From contig NC_083604.1 in NCBI RefSeq assembly GCF_029168945.1, positions 42,093,686 to 42,157,685 on the forward strand: a stretch of 64,000 nt of DNA, written 5' to 3'. The notes under the pieces were generated by a model. It saw only the letters and a list, made by a program, of their open reading frames with translations. It ran no database searches and had not been told where the DNA came from. A program made the translations under genes and the position numbers. This DNA comes from Cannabis sativa (lineage: Eukaryota > Streptophyta > Magnoliopsida > Rosales > Cannabaceae). Position 1 is the first letter of the stretch. Every line of letters begins with the position of its first letter. This document shows positions 58,801 through 64,000 of this stretch, one piece after another.

Positions 58801-60584
58801 GATGTCCCTTTTCCATGTACTCCCATCACATGGTGTGACAATATGGGAGCTAGTGGATTGGCAACTAATCTTGTTTATCATGCTCGCACAAAGTACATTG
58901 AATTAGATGTTCATTTTGTAAGAGACAAAGTGATTAACAAGACACTTGAAGTTAGATATGTTCCCTCAAGTGATCAAACAACTGACTGCTTAACAAAAAG
59001 CTTAACACAACAAAGATTTCATTTCTTGGTGGACAAACTTGGAGTTGTTGAAAGTTGAAACACCCTCAAGTTTGAGATGGGCTGTGAAGAAATGAAAATA
59101 TCTCACTGGTTTTAGAAGCTGTGAGCTGTCATAACCGAATAGAGTGGTCCCATTGTGTAACAAAGTCTTGTTAGAATATTCCCTGCTATAATGATTAATT
59201 TGTAATTGTGTAGAAAGGCCTAGGTCATTATTTTGTACAGTGGACAAGTCATTATAAATACAAGCAATCAACCAATGATTTTGTTGAGCTGAGTTTTCAT
59301 TCTTTTCCTCTTCTTCTTTTGCTCTCAATTTTCCTTTGGTTCTAAAACTCCTATGTTACCCGGGTTTTCCTCCACCACAAATGAACTTCCTAATAAATTT
59401 GAGTAGGAGTCAGACTAAGACTAGTGACCTCTTGTCTTTTTTCAATTTTTTTTCTTTTTTTTTTTTAACTTGTGCCACAAAATATTTACATTTCATATGC
59501 ATACTGAAGATAACATTTCAGAAACCACATACTGAAAAACAGCCTGCATTATGTGTACAAGAAACAGATCAATCTCTCTTACGAAGTGTGAAAGTATTCA
59601 TGCAAGTAAATTTCCAGAAGGTTACGAATTTGACCACACAATCCTACATTAAAGCCTTTTTGTTTCTTGAATGATGCCATTAAAAGTGTTGTAAAATATC
59701 TTAATAAATGTTTAGAGAAGGTAGCTTCATAGGGCTTGTAGATCGGCTTATTTTGCTTTGTTTTGAATACACTCAAGTTATTTTAGATAAGTGTATGATA
59801 ATTGTTAATCATTATGTTTTGTTCAGGTTTTCTTTTGGAAAGTTCTTCTAAGTAAGATGTTTTTCCCGAATTGACTAGCTGAATGTGTATTGAGAAATGA
59901 TTGTTTTTGGGGAAGACACTCTTTGGAAATCTTTGCACTTGTTTTTGTTCACTTATATGTAGCTTGTTGAATATAATTATGACGGAAGCCACCTTATATT
60001 TGTGAGTGATAAACTAAATGAACACATCATATCTCATGATAAAAACTCAAAGATGATCAACTTAGAGTAGAGAAAATGTTTCTATGGTCAATTATTCAGT
60101 TATGAAGAAGTTGGTGGGTCATGATTTGTTTCTGTTCTATGGATAAGAAGAGGATAGGACATAGACTGATTCTTGTATGCCTAAACATTTTTTCTTTCTG
60201 TTATAATTGCTATTAGTATTACTGATTCAGACTACTTCACTTTGTCATGTGCAGTTATTCATTATCCTATCCTGCACCATTGCAGTCGGGACCAATCTTA
60301 GCCAATTCATCTGTATCGGCAGATTTACAGCAGTATCTTTCCAAGTTCTCGGTCATATGAAGACAATTCTGGTCCTCATCTTAGGATTCATTTTCTTCGG
60401 CAAGGAGGGACTCAATTTACATGTAGTCTTGGGTATGCTCATTGCAATCTTGGGAATGATTTGGTATGGCAATGCCTCATCAAAGCCAGGAGGAAAAGAG
60501 CGCCGAAGCTATTCTCTCCCCACAGCCAAATCCCCAAAACATGATGTCTTATTAGAACCCTCTGACACAGATGAAAAGGTATAG
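46703..60584 (+). CDS. URGT: UDP-rhamnose/UDP-galactose transporter-type nucleotide-sugar transporter (five coding exons)
   Basis: Coding exons 46703-46832, 47618-47802, 47943-48143, 48474-48635 and 60255-60584 sum to 1008 bp (335 residues plus stop) with matching phases and GT-AG junctions. The product belongs to the plant KT group of the drug/metabolite transporter superfamily: about ten membrane helices, [19 protein letters not shown] in helix 1, [16 protein letters not shown] and [13 protein letters not shown] in the middle, and [12 protein letters not shown] with the Lys-Thr pair at about residues 262-263. The cytosolic tail is basic then acidic (GGKERRS .. DTDEKV). In this family such proteins exchange UDP-Rha and UDP-Gal for UMP across the Golgi membrane for pectin and other wall polymers. 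Substrate and paralogue number cannot be fixed from sequence alone. All exons are intact, although intron 5 is 11.6 kb because of TE insertions. Confidence 0.93.
47618..47802 (+). CDS. URGT: Transporter coding exon 2
   Basis: Acceptor TTGCAG, donor GTGAGT. Encodes [14 protein letters not shown] to NSVGFYQ (helices 2-3). Confidence 0.93.
47943..48143 (+). CDS. URGT: Transporter coding exon 3
   Basis: Acceptor TTTCAG, donor GTAAGT. Encodes [20 protein letters not shown] to [10 protein letters not shown] (helices 4-5), phase 0 at both ends. Confidence 0.93.
48474..48635 (+). CDS. URGT: Transporter coding exon 4
   Basis: Acceptor TTGCAG, donor GTAAGC. Encodes [20 protein letters not shown] and [20 protein letters not shown] (helices 6-7), phase 0. 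Confidence 0.93.
48753..48917 (+). mobile_element. 5' LTR of Copia C (165 bp)
   Basis: TGTTAGAG..TTCTACA with TATATAAATA at 48859-48868 and AATAAA about 25 bases later. Confidence 0.95.
48918..48930 (+). other. Primer-binding site of Copia C
   Basis: TGGTATCAGAGCA directly after the LTR, complementary to the 3' end of initiator-Met tRNA. Confidence 0.92.
48931..49361 (+). other. Leader of Copia C with GC-rich hairpins
   Basis: A poly-A tract at 48969-48991 is followed by a GC-rich stretch. Two hairpins there share the loop GGGCT: arms CGCGCGTG/CACGCGCG at 49123-49143, and GCGCGTG/CACGCGC at 49156-49174. The Ala/Arg-rich open frame through this area (49000-49362) is a by-product of base composition. 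The position, between the PBS and gag, is where packaging or dimerisation structures lie in retroelement RNAs. Confidence 0.7.
49362..49514 (+). pseudogene. Copia C gag N-terminus
   Basis: [13 protein letters not shown].. leads into [20 protein letters not shown], the N-terminal motif of copia gag (Retrotran_gag_3 / UBN2 type). The frame is cut by an insertion after RSIDKDD. Confidence 0.85.
49515..49996 (+). other. Inserted second copy of zinc knuckle and protease region in Copia C
   Basis: A block carrying [28 protein letters not shown] and [17 protein letters not shown] is inserted between gag residues ..RSIDKDD and [12 protein letters not shown]... The same block occurs in its normal place at 50580-51010. 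At the left junction short pieces (ACGATTCGACTGTATTTGAG) are repeated, as in templated filler DNA. This copy keeps CAG/CTG where the downstream copy has CGG/CG. Confidence 0.8.
49997..50530 (+). pseudogene. Copia C gag, main part
   Basis: The 175-codon frame has [40 protein letters not shown] and [20 protein letters not shown], the body of a copia gag. After about 50400 small shifts break the C-terminal linker. Confidence 0.85.
50545..51020 (+). pseudogene. Copia C zinc knuckle and protease, original position
   Basis: Fragments of [14 protein letters not shown] (Gly replaced by Ser) and the protease region are present. The protease active site is frameshifted by CTG-to-CG loss (GATTCTGGTGCC elsewhere, GATTCGGTGCC here). 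Confidence 0.8.
51020..52130 (+). pseudogene. Copia C integrase, frameshifted
   Basis: Frames at 50987-51370 ([13 protein letters not shown], zinc motif), 51377-51727 ([38 protein letters not shown]) and 51663-51977 ([20 protein letters not shown]) together follow the copia integrase from the zinc motif through the DDE core to the C-terminal part. None is complete. Confidence 0.85.
52131..52500 (+). other. Pro/Ser/Thr-rich linker between integrase and RT of Copia C
   Basis: Low-complexity CCACCTCCACC-type sequence (52236-52285). In copia elements this linker is poorly conserved. Frames are not reliable here. Confidence 0.6.
52501..53130 (+). pseudogene. Copia C reverse transcriptase
   Basis: The frame 52546-53097 has [60 protein letters not shown] (first Asp) and [13 protein letters not shown]. 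The YVDDIVI catalytic motif follows at about 53088-53110 after a one-base shift. It is the best-kept part of the element. Confidence 0.9.
53131..53990 (+). pseudogene. Copia C RT end and RNase H, frameshifted
   Basis: Pieces in three frames: [20 protein letters not shown] (53160-53235), a TSGYCVF.. segment near 53610, the [12 protein letters not shown] segment near 53690-53730, and [13 protein letters not shown] near 53860-53890. The order is that of copia RNase H. Confidence 0.8.
54040..54204 (+). mobile_element. 3' LTR of Copia C (165 bp)
   Basis: Identical to 48753-48917, preceded by GAGGGGGAG. Confidence 0.95.
54210..54630 (+). other. AT-rich intron sequence
   Basis: No gene or clear element. 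It lies between Copia C and the gypsy remnant. Confidence 0.5.
54640..56270 (-). mobile_element. Remnant of an LTR element, minus strand, probably gypsy (limits approximate)
   Basis: At 55796-55807 the plus strand reads CTCTGATACCAC followed by TGTTAGG at 55808. On the minus strand this is an LTR end (CCTAACA) followed by a GTGGTATCAGAG primer-binding site. Another LTR end, GCCTAACA, is seen at 54633-54640. Just inside it is a minus-strand CTTGAGAACAAGGTG, a common 3' coding-end motif in plant gypsy elements. The 87-codon minus frame at 54755-55018 has no domain I recognise. Most of the interior is missing. Confidence 0.5.
56586..56855 (+). mobile_element. 5' LTR of Copia D
   Basis: Starts TGTGAAAAAATGAAAATATC and has TATAAATA at 56756-56763. 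It ends AAACT rather than CA, and the right LTR has the same non-canonical end. Confidence 0.85.
56961..57392 (+). pseudogene. Copia D gag C-terminus with zinc knuckle
   Basis: The 143-codon frame has [15 protein letters not shown], a Gly/Arg/Ser-rich stretch and the knuckle [14 protein letters not shown], typical of the RNA-binding end of this copia gag type. The N-terminal gag core is deleted and the frame ends before the protease. Confidence 0.8.
57393..57800 (+). pseudogene. Copia D protease-integrase scraps
   Basis: Short pieces such as [13 protein letters not shown] (about 57550-57590) match the pre-integrase region, and the zinc motif follows. The DDE core is missing, because RT sequence starts almost at once. 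Confidence 0.55.
57810..58166 (+). pseudogene. Copia D reverse transcriptase, C-terminal half
   Basis: [20 protein letters not shown] (first Asp), [15 protein letters not shown] and the catalytic [12 protein letters not shown] are in one frame. It ends at a stop at 58164-58166, a few codons before the next open frame in the same region. Confidence 0.88.
58179..59058 (+). pseudogene. Copia D RT end and RNase H
   Basis: The frame 58179-58760 has [40 protein letters not shown] and [20 protein letters not shown] (catalytic Asp). After a shift near 58715 the sequence continues to [20 protein letters not shown] and [20 protein letters not shown], ending at 59058. A single frameshift separates RT/RNase H start from the RNase H end. 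Confidence 0.88.
59083..59349 (+). mobile_element. 3' LTR of Copia D
   Basis: Starts TGTGAAGAAATGAAAATATC, followed by the TSD CCTAT. Confidence 0.88.
59355..60254 (+). other. Remaining intron 5 sequence
   Basis: T-rich tracts and no element or gene recognised, up to the GTGCAG acceptor. Confidence 0.6.
60255..60584 (+). CDS. URGT: Transporter coding exon 5 (last)
   Basis: Acceptor GTGCAG at 60254. Encodes [20 protein letters not shown] to the stop at 60582-60584, including the KT motif and the last helices. It lies 11.6 kb from the previous exon but stays in frame with it. Confidence 0.92.
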   Translation, partial: LFIILSCTIAVGTNLSQFICIGRFTAVSFQVLGHMKTILVLILGFIFFGKEGLNLHVVLGMLIAILGMIWYGNASSKPGGKERRSYSLPTAKSPKHDVLLEPSDTDEKV

Positions 60585-61300
60585 AATTCACAAAGAACAA
60601 AGAAGAAAAATAAAATATATATTGAAGAAGCAGAAGAAGAAGAAAAGTTGAATAATTTGGGAGCTGCTTCACATTACTTGGCAGATCACTTAAATTTATC
60701 ACAATTTTTTTTTATTATTATTATCAAATTTTGTCATAAATTCAATTTTACAAACTCAGATTCATATTTCCGGAAGTTTTCATAGGTTTTTGTTGAACAG
60801 GTTAAAATTTCGGCAAACACATTGTTCTACATTTATTTTTTCATAGTAATTTATTTCCCCCTAGGCAATTTTTACCCACTATGCTCAATTATTTATCTTG
60901 CATTTGTATAATATTTTTGCTAATGCGCTTGGGATTCCCTTTTTATTTTCACTCTTTTTTTTTTTATCCCTGGTGAACATTGTTCATCATGGACCAGAAT
61001 ACATGCTAAAATTTCTGTGGTTACTGAATTTCTTTTGACAGAAGCTAAATTCATTGTCTGTACATATGAGACATACTGTGAAATAGAGTTAAGTATTATT
61101 AGTTTCTTGGATGCATTATTATATTTTGTTCGCTCTGCACATAATACATATCACCAGAACTTGAATAAAAAAAGCTCATTGAATGCCTTACTTCAGTGTT
61201 AGGTAGGCACTTACCTTACCTTAGGAGTAACCTGAATAATTGAAAAGCCGTACAGGAATTTATTAACAGACTTACTTGTGGTCCCATTATATCATATGTT
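60585..61300 (+). other. 3'UTR and downstream flank of the transporter
   Basis: A purine-rich stretch follows the stop, with AATAAA at 60610-60615 as one possible polyadenylation signal. The length of the 3'UTR is not determined. The short open frames here are not conserved-looking. Confidence 0.45.
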
Positions 61301-61800
61301 AGATCTGCTTACTTAATACAAAACTCTATATGAATAAACAGTGTCACAAGCCCCATGTTTGCAATTTTTTGTTAGACAATAGGGTGCTCTTGCAAACAGT
61401 GAAGTTTCAGTTAATAATATAGGGCATTTATGGTATTTTGTTTTCCCTGAAGTTTTTATGGTACTTGATATCTGCGTTTGGTTGTGGCTATCTGGCACCA
61501 TGGTTAGTATTTTTCAGAATTTTAAAGTTTTAGAAGCTGCTCATTACTCTTCTGTGTTATTTGGTCAAAGTTTAATAGGGATGATAATTTGACTGCACTA
61601 TTACCACTGAGTGTTTCTAGTAGCTATGATTTTCAACATTGCAAGATAATAATAATATGATCTCTCTCGCTTCTCTAAATTTTTGTCAGATACACTGGTG
61701 TCTACCACTTATTAGCATTGTTGGTATCACAAAAGCTGTATTTACTTTAGTAGTTTTCAATTTGAATAGTCTATAACTTTAGGGTGCTATAATCAAATGA
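61301..61800. other. Intergenic sequence, nothing recognised
   Basis: Normal-complexity AT-rich DNA without motifs. Confidence 0.5.
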
Positions 61801-63130
61801 AAATTATTATTTATTATTATTATTATTTTAAAATTTGTAGTAAAATGATCTTTTTAAATTATTTATTATTTATATTATCTTTTGCTATATAAATTAATAA
61901 TTTTTCTTTCATATATATATATTTTTTTTTTAAAATTAGAAGGATATTACTTAAAGATTATGATATATTTATATTAGTTTTGTTAAATTCTTTTTTATTT
62001 AAAAGTTATGTTAACTTTTCTAATTTTTTTATGAGTTATTGTGGATTGTTGGTATATAAATTTTGTTGTACAATATATTTATATTTTGTTGTATAGTATA
62101 TTATTATTCTTTGATGACATTTATTTTTTTATTTTTCTATGTATAATAGTAGTATATAATTTTGTTAGTATAATACAAATATTTTAATGTATGTATATAA
62201 TTTTATTGGCATACTATATATATTTAATTTTTATTTTTATACATTTTAATTGTATAATATATTTTTATTTTAAATAATATTTAATTAGTTTCTATTTTAT
62301 TATATACACTTGTGGTATATAATTTTGTTGTCATAGTATATATATTTTAATTGTAGTATATAATTTAGTTAGCATAGTATACACATATATATCAGTTATA
62401 TATATATACATATATATTTTTTTTATTATTGTTGTTAATATATATATTTTAGTGAATGATATATGTATGTTTTGTTATACGGTATATTATTTTTTTTAAA
62501 TAATATTTAAATTCTATTTTCTATTGTACTTTTATTGACATAATATATAATTTTATTAGTATTTTATATATTTTAATTTTTATTATTGTTATTATATATA
62601 TTTCGATTGTAAGGTATATATTTTTTGTTATATGATATATATATATATATAAGTGTATTGTATAGTATATTATTTTATTTTAGATCATGCACATTTAATT
62701 TTTATTTTAATATATATAAATGTAATATATAATTTTATTAGTATGGTATAATTATTTAATGACTATATTATTTTGTTAATATGGTATATATAATTTTTTT
62801 TTAATAATATTATATTATTTTATTTATTTTTTATTGTAAGTATATATATTTTATTGTATGGTATATTGTTTTTATTGTTTATAGTATATCATTTATTTAA
62901 GATGATATTTAGTTTTTATTTAATTATATATAAATTTTTTAGTATGTATACATATTTTAATAGTAGTATATATAATTTTGTTAGCATGATATATATTTTT
63001 TGAATATTAATTTAATATTTTTTGTGGTATATAATTTTATTACTACAATATATTAATTTTTATTGATACGATGTATTAAATACTGATATATATTTTATGA
63101 TATAATATATTTATTCGTTTTTGTTACAAT
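61800..63130. repeat. Degenerate AT-rich repeat tract (1.3 kb)
   Basis: Recurrent words such as GTATATAATTTTGTTAG and TAGTATATATATTTTAATTG at irregular spacing of about 40-60 bases (for example near 62150, 62200, 62320, 62345, 62965). It looks like a decayed tandem array with TATA-rich units. There are no coding frames. Confidence 0.65.
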
Positions 63131-63154
63131 AATAATATGCAATACTTGGGATGA

Positions 63155-63375
63155 TAATTTAAAACGTCGTAATAAGTCGTATTGTATTGTATTATATTGA
63201 ATTGAATTATATATCATATTTTTATATAACACTATGTTAAACTTTAGTTTATACTAAAATATTATATATTTAGGTGTCTATAAAAGTTAATACCACACAT
63301 AGTCTTACATAAAAATATTGCATAAAATATAATTTAATACAATGCAGTATAATACGGCGTACCAAACGAACCCTA
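63155..63375. mobile_element. MITE related to the one at 21.3 kb
   Basis: The right end reads AATACGGCGTACCAAACGAA, close to the MITE end at 22025-22048. The left end has CGTATTGTATTGTATTATAT words in the inverted sense. About 220 bp and no coding. Termini are approximate. Confidence 0.5.
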
Positions 63376-63639
63376 AAAAAATTATATAACTTAATTTAAT
63401 TATTATGTATTTTTTTTTTAAAAAAATAATATGTAATAAATATATTTTTATAATTTTAATTAGCTAATTTATTATATTTAACTATTTTCTTTATTTTATA
63501 AAAAAATGACATTTACTAACTTAATGTTTCAATTTAAAATCATTTTAGATATCAGTTCATAATCAAAAATAGGTGTAATATTTTTAGTAGCCCAATAGAT
63601 ATAATACCAAATCTATATATTTATAAAAAAAAGAGATAA

Positions 63640-63998
63640 ATACTAATTTGGACCATTTGTTTTACAAAAATTACTAATTGGACCCTCTATTTTGTTAAAT
63701 GACAAAATAGACCTTGTATTTTTTAAAATTGTACAAATAGGACCCTAAACTAATTTTTTTGTCAAAATTAAATTTAATAATAATCCGATTTAAAGGTGTT
63801 ATGACAAAACTGTTTATATTTTCTGCATCTATTCGTGTTAGGAATTCTCTTCAAGTTGGTTATATTAAAAAAAAAGTTGTCAAAAATTAAGCTCAAGGTC
63901 CTATTTTTACCATTTTGAAAAATACAGAGTCTGTTTTGTTATTTAACAAAACACAAGGTACAATCGGTAATTTTTGTAAAACGCAAGGTCCAAAATAG
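63640..63998. mobile_element. Foldback / long-TIR MITE at the window edge
   Basis: The left arm (CTAATTTGGACCATTTGTTT .. GACAAAATAGACC, 63648-63740) is repeated in inverted form in the right arm (AACAAAACACAAGGT .. ACGCAAGGTCCAAAATAGT, 63900-63998). Each arm is about 90 bp, with a roughly 150-bp centre. Its outer right boundary may lie beyond the window. Confidence 0.7.
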
Positions 63999-64000
63999 TG

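Larger units (their letters stand above)
56586..59349 (+). mobile_element. Copia D: internally deleted Ty1/copia element
   Basis: LTRs 56586-56855 (270 bp) and 59083-59349 (267 bp) with the TSD CCTAT (56581-56585 and 59350-59354). PBS TGGTATCAGAGC is at 56856-56867. The 2.2 kb interior has the gag end, scraps around the pre-integrase region, the last half of RT, and RNase H. Most of the integrase and the N-terminal RT are deleted. LTRs differ at several sites, so it is older than Copia C. Confidence 0.92.
48636..60254 (+). other. Transporter intron 5, 11.6 kb, TE-filled
   Basis: Contains Copia C, a gypsy remnant and Copia D. Without them the intron would be roughly 2 kb. Consensus GT and AG ends are retained. 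Confidence 0.88.

Noticed and set aside
46703..60584. Transporter gene as a pseudogene because of the huge intron and TE insertions
   Set aside because: All five coding exons keep frame and splice consensus, and the sum is an exact 335-codon family-length protein.

Overview
The window is plant nuclear DNA. It has spliceosomal introns, Ty1/copia and Ty3/gypsy retrotransposons, an L1-type LINE, MITEs, and one intact intron-containing gene for a plant nucleotide-sugar transporter. A eudicot is most likely. Genus and species cannot be settled from the sequence alone. About nine tenths of the window is transposable element (TE) or TE debris.

Layout. (1) 1-4173: the end of an LTR retroelement on the minus strand, with a short LTR (3921-4173) and primer-binding site. 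Its AT-rich, non-coding internal region carries a dispersed series of small hairpins built round a CTTCAGG core. The stems differ in sequence but keep their pairing, and I cannot assign this to any family I know. (2) 4493-~18880: an old LTR element carrying a broken, intron-containing gag-like gene of the 'putative gypsy type transposon' (PF04195) kind. It is split by a 10 kb copia element (Copia A, 7847-17923, target-site duplication CAGAC). (3) 18893-22050: a CACTA-like end, a LINE reverse-transcriptase scrap, and a MITE filled with a degenerate GGGTCC-type hexamer satellite. (4) 22090-45330: one 5'-truncated L1-type LINE on the minus strand with a 17-bp target-site duplication. It was opened by a gag-protease-only gypsy element (23562-29841, TSD GTAAG) and by a solo copia LTR (30247-43945, TSD TACCC). 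That solo LTR holds a complete copia element (Copia B, 31721-43535, TSD ATATT), which in turn holds an opposite-facing solo LTR (32808-34668, TSD CCTCT) and a hAT-type MITE (35636-35992, 8-bp TSD). (5) 45700-~60900: a UDP-rhamnose/UDP-galactose transporter-type gene, plus strand, 335 codons in five coding exons with a 5'UTR intron. Its last intron is swollen to 11.6 kb by Copia C (48753-54204), a gypsy remnant (~54640-56270) and an internally deleted Copia D (56586-59349). (6) 61300-64000: AT-rich degenerate repeats, a second MITE of the 21.3 kb family, and a large foldback at the window edge.

Insertion order can be read from the TSDs, and the TE proteins join in frame across several insertions. 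In parts of Copia A and Copia C, CAG appears as CGG and CTG as CG relative to sister copies. Copia C has two identical LTRs yet a wrecked pol, so this pattern probably reflects base-calling or consensus errors at methylated CHG sites rather than ageing.

The only clearly functional host gene is the transporter. Its product should be a Golgi membrane carrier supplying UDP-sugars for cell-wall polysaccharides.
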